The notes: generated from the sequence alone by a model not told the origin. A stretch of 24,821 nucleotides of DNA from an uncultured Flavobacterium sp. (GCF_946481155.1 NZ_CAMLMK010000040.1:1-24821), one strand, 5' to 3'. Shown: positions 16,394 through 23,525, counted from the first letter of the stretch. A program made the numbers and translations.

Positions 16394-17498
16394 GGCTTAT
16401 CGAATTAGTTTGCATAACAGTTGCCGGGAATTCAATGGTAAAAACTGCACCATTCCCTTCTTCTTTATTCGCAAGCGAAACTTTACCGTTTTGCGCTTCT
16501 ACAAATCCTTTTACGATGGATAAGCCAAGTCCGGTACCTCCAGTTTTTGAATGCTGCAAACGATAAAATTTGTCAAACACTTTATGAATTTCCTCGTCCG
16601 GAAAGCCATTTCCATCATCGCTTACTGTTATTTTACAGGTCATTACCTTATCATCGTTAGGTTCAAAATTCACTTCTGGGTAATATTCAATTCTGATTTC
16701 AATTAAAGCACCCGGTGGCGTATACTGGGAAGCATTGAATACCAGATTATAAACGATTTGTTCCGTTAAACCATAATCTAATTTGAAAAGCGGCAGATAA
16801 TCAGCTGTTTTGACTTTTATTCTGTGATGATTTAATTCTTCTTTCAGATTATCCAAAACATTGTAAACCAATTCTTTTATATCACACCAATCCATTTTCG
16901 GCTGAATATATCCGGATTCTAACCGCGACATATTTAATAGATTTTCAACCTGGTGATTTAAACGTAAGGATGCTTTTTCCATTTCAGCTAACAGCTTCGC
17001 ACTGTTCTCTTCTGATAATGCTGATTTTACCTGAAGTGTGCCTACCGCTCCCATTATAGTTGAAATTGGTGTTCGCAATTCATGAGACAGCGAATCTAAT
17101 AAAGTGTTATAGAGTTTCATTGTCTGCAATTTGGCTTCTTTTTCATGAGCCAATTGATTTGCCTTTCTGATTTTGAAGGTCAGCACCGCATTGATCAATG
17201 CGATAATAAAGAATAGGAATAACAGTAATCCATCTTTAGCTGTTTCTACATGTAAAGTATAATACGGCTTAATAAACAGGAAATCCATTATTAAAGCGCT
17301 TAATACTGCCGCCAAAAGAACGGCATAAATATCAAGGAATATTGCCAGTATTGAAACCAATACCAGCAATAAATAACCAATAACGGTATAGTCCAGATAG
17401 TCTCTTGTAAACAGGAATAGCACTGATACTAAACTTACTGAAACAATACTAAATAGGTATTGATTTTTGGTTCGTGTATGATGAATGAAATCTTTCAA
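16386..17498 (-). CDS. KdpD-like sensor histidine kinase lacking the N-terminal KdpD domains
   Basis: The 370 residues comprise four closely packed membrane helices (about 16-30, 38-55, 57-75 and 90-108; DUF4118 type), a HisKA domain with phosphoacceptor H139 in SLSHELRTP, and an ATPase domain with the N box (NLVFNASQYTPPG), G1 (DDGNGF) and G2 (GGTGLGLSIVKG). This matches the C-terminal half of KdpD; the usual N-terminal KdpD sensor and Usp-like domains (about 400 residues) are absent. The only start that keeps the first helix is TTG at 17496-17498, since an in-frame stop lies 18 bases upstream and the next ATG falls near residue 71. The 3' end overlaps the regulator gene by 8 bases. Confidence 0.85.
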   Translation of the reverse strand: MKDFIHHTRTKNQYLFSIVSVSLVSVLFLFTRDYLDYTVIGYLLLVLVSILAIFLDIYAVLLAAVLSALIMDFLFIKPYYTLHVETAKDGLLLFLFFIIALINAVLTFKIRKANQLAHEKEAKLQTMKLYNTLLDSLSHELRTPISTIMGAVGTLQVKSALSEENSAKLLAEMEKASLRLNHQVENLLNMSRLESGYIQPKMDWCDIKELVYNVLDNLKEELNHHRIKVKTADYLPLFKLDYGLTEQIVYNLVFNASQYTPPGALIEIRIEYYPEVNFEPNDDKVMTCKITVSDDGNGFPDEEIHKVFDKFYRLQHSKTGGTGLGLSIVKGFVEAQNGKVSLANKEEGNGAVFTIEFPATVMQTNSISHE

Positions 17499-17521
17499 TT
17501 GCTTATGACTTAATTACTATG

Positions 17522-17529
17522 CAAAGTTA
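17522..17529 (-). promoter_or_regulatory. -7 element for the KdpD-like/KdpE-like/kup/porin run
   Basis: The minus strand reads TAACTTTG, a perfect TAnnTTTG, 23 bases before the proposed TTG start. This supports a short leader and the non-ATG start. No -33 TTG is at the right distance. Confidence 0.5.
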
Positions 17530-17593
17530 AATCATAAGTTGTAAGTATTTTATAATATGAAATCGGGTATGTATAAAGATTTTATAAAGATGT

Positions 17594-18034
17594 TTACTTA
17601 CTATTTTTTCTTCTCGTATCTATCAAATGTACAATTTTCCAAATATCATTTTCCTTATATAAAGTAAACGCATTTACACCGGAATGGCTCAAAACACCAT
17701 TTATGTAGAATTCGTACGGTGTCCATGCATGCGCCATTTTGCCGTCAATCTGTATATTGTAGCTTAAGATCTTTTCTTCGAATTTCAAATTTGCAGGGAA
17801 AGTAGCGATTGATTTGTAAAATTCAGAAGGTTTCTCTTCTACAAAACGGGTTCCCTTCGGCCCTTCCATAATGGATTGCAGAATCATTTTCTCATGACAA
17901 ACCGATTTAACCATAACCGTATCTTTTTCATGAAATCCGCTGAAAAGTGTTTTGATTGTATTTTCAATCTCTGTTTTTTGAGCATTTGCTGCCATTGTGA
18001 AGCAAACAGTTGCAACTAAAATAAGTTTTTTCAT
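17594..18034 (-). CDS. Exported NTF2-like (SnoaL-fold) protein
   Basis: This 146-residue protein starts with a Sec signal peptide (MKKLILVATVCFTMAANAQ, cleavage after residue 18 or 19). The mature part opens with a helix (EIENTIKTLFSGFHEKD) and then has the alternating strands of an NTF2/SnoaL cone, ending GVNAFTLYKENDIWKIVHLIDTRR, the typical last two strands. Such proteins are small-ligand binders, enzymes or immunity-like proteins. The exported flavobacterial members have no assigned function that I know of. It lies 95 bases upstream of the sensor-kinase start on the same strand, with the kinase promoter in between, and divergent from panB. Confidence 0.8.
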   Translation of the reverse strand: MKKLILVATVCFTMAANAQKTEIENTIKTLFSGFHEKDTVMVKSVCHEKMILQSIMEGPKGTRFVEEKPSEFYKSIATFPANLKFEEKILSYNIQIDGKMAHAWTPYEFYINGVLSHSGVNAFTLYKENDIWKIVHLIDTRRKNSK

Positions 18035-18109
18035 AATTTGGTTTTATATTCATAATAAGTAGTATTTATCCGGATATTGTTACGCTATTATAGAAATTGT
18101 AGTAATTTT

Positions 18110-18128
18110 ACAGTTCAAAATTAACTGT
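18110..18128. repeat. Inverted repeat abutting the panB start
   Basis: ACAGTT (18110-18115) and AACTGT (18123-18128) flank seven AT-rich bases, ending one base before the panB ATG. In RNA it would form a short hairpin at the ribosome landing site. In DNA it could be an operator in the gap shared with the divergent NTF2-like gene. Confidence 0.4.
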
Positions 18129-18129
18129 T

Positions 18130-18948
18130 ATGTCTGTAGCCAAAAAAGATTACAAAAGAATTACCACAAAATCCCTGATTGAAATGAAAGCCAATGGAGA
18201 GAAGATTTCCATGCTTACAGCGTATGATTATACAATGGCAAAAATTGTTGATGCCGCAGGAATCGACGTGATTTTAGTGGGCGATTCAGCAAGTAATGTA
18301 ATGGCCGGACATGAAACTACTTTACCTATTACTCTGGATCAGATGATTTACCACGCATGCGGAGTTGTGCGTGCAGCGGAAAGAGCTTTAGTTGTGGTAG
18401 ATTTACCGTTCGGAAGTTACCAGTCGGATCCAAAAGAAGCTTTACGTTCTTCCATCAGAATTATGAAAGAAAGCGGTGGGCATGCTGTAAAACTGGAAGG
18501 CGGAAAAGAAATCAAGGAAAGCATCAAAAAGATATTGAATGCCGGTATTCCGGTGATGGGACATTTGGGTTTAACTCCACAATCTATTTATAAATTCGGA
18601 ACGTATACCGTCCGTGCCAAAGAAGAACAGGAAGCTGAAAAGTTACTTGAAGATGCAAAAATGCTTGAGAAAATTGGATGTTTCGCTTTGGTGTTGGAAA
18701 AAATCCCTTCCACATTAGCTCAAAAAGTAGCAGAAAGCATTTCGATCCCTGTTATTGGAATTGGTGCCGGAAGCGGTGTTGACGGACAGGTTTTGGTTTT
18801 ACACGATATGATTGGAATGACCCATGAATTTAGTCCGCGTTTCTTAAGAAGATACATGAATCTTTATGATGATATGACGAAAGCCATCGGTCAGTATGTT
18901 TCCGATGTGAAATCAGTTGATTTTCCTAATGCTAATGAGCAGTATTAA
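18130..18948 (+). CDS. panB: 3-methyl-2-oxobutanoate hydroxymethyltransferase
   Basis: This 272-residue enzyme carries out the first step of pantothenate (and so coenzyme A) synthesis: it moves a hydroxymethyl group from 5,10-methylene-THF to alpha-ketoisovalerate to give ketopantoate. The (beta/alpha)8 barrel residues known from E. coli PanB are visible: metal ligands D52 (VGDSASNV), D91 ([11 protein letters not shown]) and E123 (VKLEGG), the substrate lysine K121 and the catalytic E190 (LVLEKIP). GHLGLTPQS and [19 protein letters not shown] complete the signature. The length is normal. Other pan genes are not nearby. The pseudouridine synthase gene follows after 37 bases, so the two may be cotranscribed. 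Confidence 0.97.
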   Translation: MSVAKKDYKRITTKSLIEMKANGEKISMLTAYDYTMAKIVDAAGIDVILVGDSASNVMAGHETTLPITLDQMIYHACGVVRAAERALVVVDLPFGSYQSDPKEALRSSIRIMKESGGHAVKLEGGKEIKESIKKILNAGIPVMGHLGLTPQSIYKFGTYTVRAKEEQEAEKLLEDAKMLEKIGCFALVLEKIPSTLAQKVAESISIPVIGIGAGSGVDGQVLVLHDMIGMTHEFSPRFLRRYMNLYDDMTKAIGQYVSDVKSVDFPNANEQY

Positions 18949-18954
18949 TTCAAA

Positions 18955-18988
18955 TTTGAAAATGTAACAATTTGAAAATTTGAAAATG
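18955..18988 (+). repeat. Triple TTTGAAAAT direct repeat before the pseudouridine synthase gene
   Basis: TTTGAAAAT occurs at 18955, 18971 and 18979, filling the short gap between panB and the next gene; the last copy runs into its start codon. It is probably a degenerate flavobacterial interspersed motif. Confidence 0.6.
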
Positions 18989-19675
18989 AAAGAACTGTCT
19001 ACAAAGAACAACCTTCAGATTCTCCATGAAGACAACCATTTAATTGTCATCAACAAGCGCGTGGGCGATATTGTCCAGGGTGATAAAACCGGCGATAAAC
19101 CTTTGAGTGATGTCGTTAAGGAATATATCAAAGAAAAATACAATAAACCGGGCGAAGTTTACTTAGGGGTTGTGCATCGTTTAGACCGACCTACTACTGG
19201 GATTGTCGTTTTTGCAAAGACTTCAAAAGCATTGACGCGGTTAAATGATTTATTTAAGAACCGGGAAACCCAGAAGACCTATTGGGCTGTAGTGAAAAAT
19301 CAGCCACCTAAAACGGAAGATATTCTGGTTCATTTTTTAAAAAGAAACCCAAAGAACAATACTTCAAAAGCGCACATAAAGGAAATTCCTGAAAGTAAAA
19401 AGGCCAGTTTAGACTATAAAATCATTAAGAAGCTGGATAATTATTATGCTTTGGAAATCAACCTGCATACCGGCAGACACCATCAGATTCGTTCACAGCT
19501 TTCTGCAATCGGATGTCCGATAAAAGGGGATTTGAAATATGGTTTTGACCGCAGTAATCCTGATGGCGGCATACATCTTCATGCCCGAAAACTGGTATTA
19601 ACACATCCTGTTACAAAGGAAATTTTGGAACTTGTTGCTCCGGTTCCGAATGATGTTGTCTGGAAATCGGTTTAA
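18986..19675 (+). CDS. RluA-family pseudouridine synthase
   Basis: This 229-residue enzyme converts specific uridines of rRNA or tRNA to pseudouridine. The catalytic motif HRLDRPTTG contains the nucleophile D67, and further family motifs are KTYWAVV (spanning about residues 98-104), LHTGRHHQIRSQL and GDLKYG. There is no S4 RNA-binding domain in front, so it resembles the short RluA/TruC/YqcB group rather than RluC/RluD. The target base cannot be named from the sequence. I use the ATG at 18986; a TTG six bases earlier is also in frame but adds only two residues. Its stop overlaps the stop of the convergent response-regulator gene. Confidence 0.93.
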   Translation: MKELSTKNNLQILHEDNHLIVINKRVGDIVQGDKTGDKPLSDVVKEYIKEKYNKPGEVYLGVVHRLDRPTTGIVVFAKTSKALTRLNDLFKNRETQKTYWAVVKNQPPKTEDILVHFLKRNPKNNTSKAHIKEIPESKKASLDYKIIKKLDNYYALEINLHTGRHHQIRSQLSAIGCPIKGDLKYGFDRSNPDGGIHLHARKLVLTHPVTKEILELVAPVPNDVVWKSV

Positions 19676-20310
19676 ACACAAACGATTTTATTCTTCATTG
19701 CATAAAGTACGAGTCCGATTCTCGTCTTTATTTCCAGTTTTTGAAAAAGCGTTTCCCTGTACCCATCAACTGTTTTCGGACTTAAGCACATTTCACTGGC
19801 AATTTCCTTATATGTTTTTTCGGTGCAGGCGAGTTTAATGAATTCGACTTCCCGTTCCTTTAAGGCTACTTTGTTGTTGTTATTCTCCAGTTTATTGATC
19901 AGAAAATCAGAAACCATCTCCGAATAATAAAAGCCTTTATTGTACACTTCCAAAAGCGCTTCCCTGAAGATTGTCGGGTGCGTGTCTTTCAACAGATATC
20001 CTTTGGCGCCTTTCGTAATCATTTTCATGATCGTATCTTCATCATCATTTACGGACAAAGCCAAAACTTTTAAATCAGGCTGGTTTTCTTTTATCCATTT
20101 CATGGTTTCCACGCCGTCCATTATCGGCATGTTTACATCAAGCAAGATGATATCGGGCTTTTCGGTTGCTCCCGATTGCGCATTCACGTATTCCTTACCG
20201 TTCGTAAAATTCCCGATGACGGTAAATTCTTTAAAACTGCCAATCAGATACGACAACGATTGTGAAAACAGCAAATGATCGTCTATTATTATGATTTTAA
20301 TCTTATCCAT
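19672..20310 (-). CDS. NarL/LuxR-type response regulator
   Basis: The 212 residues contain an N-terminal receiver domain with acidic pocket D10/D11, phosphoacceptor D58 in ILLDVNMP and K108 in YLLKD. A C-terminal LuxR/GerE helix-turn-helix spans about 150-210 (LKEREVEFIKLACTEKTYKEIA and LSPKTVDGYRETLFQKL). Phosphorylation by the adjacent kinase is expected to allow DNA binding. The ATG at 20308-20310 overlaps the kinase stop region by 8 bases, which favours it over an in-frame TTG nine bases upstream. It is the last gene of a four-gene operon divergent from the protease operon at 22427, so that operon is a plausible target, though this is inferred from position only. Confidence 0.92.
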   Translation of the reverse strand: MDKIKIIIIDDHLLFSQSLSYLIGSFKEFTVIGNFTNGKEYVNAQSGATEKPDIILLDVNMPIMDGVETMKWIKENQPDLKVLALSVNDDEDTIMKMITKGAKGYLLKDTHPTIFREALLEVYNKGFYYSEMVSDFLINKLENNNNKVALKEREVEFIKLACTEKTYKEIASEMCLSPKTVDGYRETLFQKLEIKTRIGLVLYAMKNKIVCV

Positions 20311-21103
20311 TATTTTCAATTTTAGAAAGCTGCCTTATCGGATAATCGATATTTAATTCAGCTCCTTTACCGGGCTCGGAAACTACTGATAATTTTGCCC
20401 CTATTAATTCGGCCCTGTTTTTCATGTTAAAAATTCCGGAACCCTTTTCGCAGCTTTTATAGCAAAATCCCCTGCCGGAATCAATAACACTTATCCTGCA
20501 TTTATTTCTGCCAAATGAAATGTCAATCAGTATTGTTTCGCTGTGGGAATGTTTTAAAATATTTGAAATTGCTTCCTGCAGTATCCTGTAAATAATCGTC
20601 TCATGTTCCCTGTTTATTTTTTGAATTTCTCCGCGGACCTCCAGATTACAGTGCATTTTTTTAAGCTTGGTTATTCGGTTTAGATCTTCCGATACCGTAT
20701 CTATGAAATTTGACTGAATGGTTATGTCCCCATTAATCAGCTTAGTAAGAATCCTTATTTCATTGAGGGATTTATTAATCAGTTCTTTAATGTCTTCCAG
20801 GTTTTCCTTCGTGTAATTTTCTTCATTTGTGATGAGGATATTCATCTGCATTAAAGCCACGGAAAGTATTTGTCCGATATTATCGTGAAGATCCCTGCTG
20901 ACATTCGTCAGTGTTTGCTCCTTTATTTCAATTTTAGATTTGGTCAGTTCGGATTGAAATAATAACTCCGACTCAATTCTGTCAATCAAAAACTTAGATT
21001 TCTTCTTCTGAAAGAAAAAGAAAAGCAGCAATAAAGTCATCAGTAATGTGAAAAGCACAATACTCAGGGAGATGATTAATAGTTGTATTTCCTCTCGCTC
21101 CAT
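20303..21103 (-). CDS. HisKA_3-type sensor histidine kinase
   Basis: The 266 residues begin with one membrane helix (about 7-31) and a lysine-rich stop-transfer stretch. A coiled-coil-like linker follows, then the HisKA_3 dimerisation domain with phosphoacceptor H73 in RDLHDNIGQIL. The ATPase domain carries ILQEAISNILKHSHS (N box), DSGRGF and GSGIFNMKNRAELIGA. It has almost no extracytoplasmic part and probably relies on the membrane protein encoded just upstream as its sensor. The ATG at 21101-21103 (MEREEIQ) is preferred; a more upstream in-frame start would add eight residues. The gene overlaps the upstream membrane-protein gene by 28 bases and the regulator gene by 8 bases. Confidence 0.9.
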   Translation of the reverse strand: MEREEIQLLIISLSIVLFTLLMTLLLLFFFFQKKKSKFLIDRIESELLFQSELTKSKIEIKEQTLTNVSRDLHDNIGQILSVALMQMNILITNEENYTKENLEDIKELINKSLNEIRILTKLINGDITIQSNFIDTVSEDLNRITKLKKMHCNLEVRGEIQKINREHETIIYRILQEAISNILKHSHSETILIDISFGRNKCRISVIDSGRGFCYKSCEKGSGIFNMKNRAELIGAKLSVVSEPGKGAELNIDYPIRQLSKIENNG

Positions 21104-21723
21104 ATAAAACCAATTACGAAACAACAATTCATCAACAAATTTAAGAAAAATAATACAAAATTGTAAATCGAAGGGTTATAATCTATCAAAAACCAGTCAA
21201 GGGAAAGCATAAAAGGTAAAAAAGGAACGTAAAAAATCAGGATTCCTAAAATACCCCAGAAATAAAGTGATTTATTATAATTGAGAATAAGATCCGAGCT
21301 GAAGAGTTCAATTAAATAAAAACAGCTCAGCAGTATTATTATAATATCCCCGACAGCAAAGCTATTGGTGAAAATCTGGCCCATTTCGTTCTGGAGGAAC
21401 ATACAGTTGAGCACATAGGTTATAAAATAAATGATTAGAGATACTACAGCAAAATTTCGGTTCCCCTTATTCTTAAGTAAAGCTCTTATAAGGATAATAT
21501 AGATAGGGAAAATTACGAGTATATAGAAATTGAAAACGTAATAATTCAATAAGCCTGTCCATTCCGTAAAATTCTTCCCTACAAATTCGGTTAATGCAGA
21601 AAACCATATCGAAAATAAAAATAGCCTAGCCTTATTGTCGGGTAATTTGCGCCAAAAGAGTAAACCGCAAATTCCCGAAAATAAAGCTAAATAGACTATA
21701 TAGAATCGTATATTTTCCAACAT
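21076..21723 (-). CDS. Seven-helix membrane protein, putative sensor partner of the kinase
   Basis: I do not recognise a named family in this 215-residue, very hydrophobic protein. About seven membrane segments can be seen, roughly at 5-24, 34-50, 60-82, 92-112, 122-142, 152-173 and 182-207, joined by short loops. There is no signal peptide and no soluble domain. The layout resembles the 7TM sensory segments that in other kinases are fused in front of the HisKA domain. Here the frame ends in a short polar tail (SERKYNY), and the kinase gene starts within its last 28 bases, so the two look like a split receptor-kinase made by coupled translation. The start is three bases after the stop of the 147-residue gene. 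The sensed signal is unknown. Confidence 0.75.
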   Translation of the reverse strand: MLENIRFYIVYLALFSGICGLLFWRKLPDNKARLFLFSIWFSALTEFVGKNFTEWTGLLNYYVFNFYILVIFPIYIILIRALLKNKGNRNFAVVSLIIYFITYVLNCMFLQNEMGQIFTNSFAVGDIIIILLSCFYLIELFSSDLILNYNKSLYFWGILGILIFYVPFLPFMLSLDWFLIDYNPSIYNFVLFFLNLLMNCCFVIGFIWSERKYNY

Positions 21724-21726
21724 ATT

Positions 21727-22170
21727 TTATCCTCCGTAACAAACTTTTGGCGGATTACCCATAGATCCAAAATTTAATGGCTCAATCTCTGTGATATCTT
21801 CAGAACCATCACCCTCTTCCCTGCTTGTCAAAGAAGCTAATGGATTTTCACCTACCGCAATTCCTGTTGGTGATAAGAAAATAGTTGTGTAACCTGCTTT
21901 TCCGTGCAACTCTTCTTGCGGATAAAGTCCTAAATGAAAACGGATACCATCTACAATATAACCTTTATTCAAACCTTCTGACTTTATATAAGCTATATAG
22001 TTTTCCAGTTCCTGCAAAGAGTACCAAACAGCATTTGCATCATCATCGCCCAAAGCAGTTTTAAGCATTGTACCTTTTTGAGCGCAATAATTACTGCTTA
22101 ATTCCATTCCTCTCGCAACACTTATTAATTGTGTCGGAACCATAACTTTTTTTTCGTCTGTGTTTTCCAT
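21727..22170 (-). CDS. Conserved-looking protein of unknown function ending in Cys-Tyr-Gly-Gly
   Basis: This 147-residue protein has no signal peptide and no membrane segment. It resembles a class of uncharacterised flavobacterial proteins of about 150 residues that share a helix with LENYIAYIKSEG, a strand VDGIRFHLGLYP and a second strand YTTIFLSPT (residues about 55-102), but I know no function for them. The C-terminus is acidic, then ends EPLNFGSMGNPPKVCYGG, a flexible tail with a penultimate Cys-Tyr and terminal Gly-Gly. The ATG at 22168-22170 is chosen because a promoter lies directly upstream of it; an in-frame start 27 bases further out adds only MLIIFRYKI. It is the first gene of the sensor-kinase operon, three bases ahead of the membrane protein. 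Confidence 0.75.
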   Translation of the reverse strand: MENTDEKKVMVPTQLISVARGMELSSNYCAQKGTMLKTALGDDDANAVWYSLQELENYIAYIKSEGLNKGYIVDGIRFHLGLYPQEELHGKAGYTTIFLSPTGIAVGENPLASLTSREEGDGSEDITEIEPLNFGSMGNPPKVCYGG

Positions 22171-22194
22171 GATTTTATATCTAAATATTATTAA

Positions 22195-22225
22195 CAAAAC
22201 TAAAACTTTAATAAAAATCCTACAA
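22195..22225 (-). promoter_or_regulatory. Bacteroidetes promoter of the unknown protein/sensor/kinase/regulator operon
   Basis: On the minus strand a -33 TTG (22223-22225) and a perfect -7 TAGTTTTG (22195-22202) are separated by 20 bases. The leader to the ATG at 22170 would be about 20 bases. This supports constitutive housekeeping-type expression of the regulatory operon. Confidence 0.6.
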
Positions 22226-22247
22226 GGGGAAAAAGCCCCTTTTTTTT
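22224..22247 (+). terminator. Rho-independent terminator-like hairpin with no plus-strand gene upstream
   Basis: AAGGGG (22224-22229) and CCCCTT (22236-22241) pair around six bases and are followed by six more T. In the plus direction it has the form of a strong terminator, yet the gene to its left is on the minus strand. It overlaps the -33 element of the minus-strand promoter. It may insulate the protease operon from antisense read-through. Confidence 0.6.
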
Positions 22248-22426
22248 ACAGTGAAATTTCCCTTTTAAAAATGCGGTAATCTCCTCTACCTCAGATGTTC
22301 AAATAAATAGAATTTTACATCGATGAATTTTTAGAAAATCAGAGGGGCAATTCACGGCATAGAGAATGAAAGGATAATGTGTAATGCTGATCTGATAAAA
22401 TAATAGTAACAATCAAATTTTAAATT

Positions 22427-22645
22427 ATGGACAACAAGATTTTTTTACGAGTACTAATGGTGGTAATCATCGTTATCGGAGGCATTATGATCATTCTGGG
22501 AAGAAAGCCTCATCCGGAACCAATATGTATAGTATGCGCAGATAACCTCCTAAGCATATTAGCTGTTGTAGAAGTTGTATTAGGTGCGATTGCGCTGAAT
22601 TTACAGGAAAAAATTTTTAAATCCGGGAACATTCAGAATCAGTAA
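22427..22645 (+). CDS. Small two-helix membrane protein with CxxC
   Basis: I do not recognise this 72-residue protein. It has two membrane helices (about 5-24 and 42-60) joined by a short loop with proline, two cysteines four residues apart (C34, C37: ICIVCADN) and a charged amphipathic C-terminal end. The hairpin would place both termini on the same side, probably the cytoplasm by the positive-inside rule (K4, K61 and K65), with the CxxC on the outside. It is the first gene of the caspase/serine-protease operon, 22 bases ahead of the caspase gene. Small membrane proteins next to proteases may be effectors, anchors or inhibitors; none of these can be chosen here. No TAnnTTTG promoter is visible upstream. 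Confidence 0.65.
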   Translation: MDNKIFLRVLMVVIIVIGGIMIILGRKPHPEPICIVCADNLLSILAVVEVVLGAIALNLQEKIFKSGNIQNQ

Positions 22646-22667
22646 TTATTTAAATCATTTTAAGAAT

Positions 22668-23525
22668 ATGGCAAAAAAAGCAATTGTAGTGGGCATTAAT
22701 GACTATGCTCCTATAGCATCAGGCGGACCGGATTTAAACGGCTGCATTAATGACGCAAGAGACATGGCAAATACCTTGGTTATCTGTGGGTTTAATCCAA
22801 TGGATATAAAGATTCTTACCAATCAGAATGCGACAAGGGCTAACATTTTAAAATACCTGGACAAATTAGTCCGCAATTCAAAGAAAGGTGATTCCATCGT
22901 GTTTTATTACTCAGGGCACGGAACAAGAGTGGCAAATATAGGAACTGATCTTGAAGTTGACGGACTAGATGAAGCAATTTGTCCGCATGACTATGCCACT
23001 GACGGCGTAATACGCGATGATGATTTCAAGGCAATTCTTAGTAATCTGAAAACCGGTGTAACTCTCGAAGCCATTTTTGACTGCTGCCATTCGGGTACAG
23101 GAACAAGAAAAATGAATCTCGAAGGCTTTGACGGCGATTTTTCCAATGAAACCGCTCGTTTCATTCCACCTATGCTGGACGACGAATTTTACATTACACA
23201 CGCTAAAGAAATTCAGCCGAAGAAAACCAAAAAAGCAGCTCCATGCGATCCGATAACAAAAGCATTGGTTCCGGTTGCAGGTATGAATCACACACTTTGG
23301 GCCGGTTGCAAAGACAATCAGGTTTCAATGGAAGGAAATATCAGCGGGCAAACGAGAGGTTATTTCACCTATCACCTGTGTAAAGTGCTGAGAGCAACCA
23401 ATGGAAACGTTACCAGAAAAACCCTCGACAAACAAATTACCAACGCTTTATCGGCTATGGGCGCTGCTCAGATAAACCAAACCGAATGCGCCTCTGCGGA
23501 ACTTTCACAAAAGGTATTTACCTAA
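22668..23525 (+). CDS. Caspase/metacaspase-like cysteine protease (peptidase C14)
   Basis: This 285-residue protein covers one caspase-like catalytic domain and little else. It opens KKAIVVGINDYAP, the family's first strand, followed by GCINDARDMANTL. The catalytic histidine is H84 in YYSGHGTR and the catalytic cysteine C140 in FDCCHSGTGTR, with a second cysteine, C139, just before it. A lysine-rich loop (185-189) separates this p20-like part from a p10-like part (HTLWAGCKDNQVSMEG...RGYFTYHLCKVL, about 208-240). Acidic pocket residues follow the orthocaspase/metacaspase pattern, so cleavage after Arg or Lys is likely by family knowledge. There is no signal peptide, so it acts inside the cell. 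The serine-protease gene follows after 49 bases. Confidence 0.93.
   Translation: MAKKAIVVGINDYAPIASGGPDLNGCINDARDMANTLVICGFNPMDIKILTNQNATRANILKYLDKLVRNSKKGDSIVFYYSGHGTRVANIGTDLEVDGLDEAICPHDYATDGVIRDDDFKAILSNLKTGVTLEAIFDCCHSGTGTRKMNLEGFDGDFSNETARFIPPMLDDEFYITHAKEIQPKKTKKAAPCDPITKALVPVAGMNHTLWAGCKDNQVSMEGNISGQTRGYFTYHLCKVLRATNGNVTRKTLDKQITNALSAMGAAQINQTECASAELSQKVFT

Noticed and set aside
22171..22197. Nine-residue N-terminal extension (MLIIFRYKI) of the 147-residue protein
   Set aside because: The extension would start within or next to the -7 promoter element at 22195-22202, so the inner ATG at 22170 is preferred.
22965..23291. Minus-strand open frame inside the caspase gene
   Set aside because: It is antisense to the catalytic core, rich in Cys/Phe as expected for a shadow, and has no start signals.
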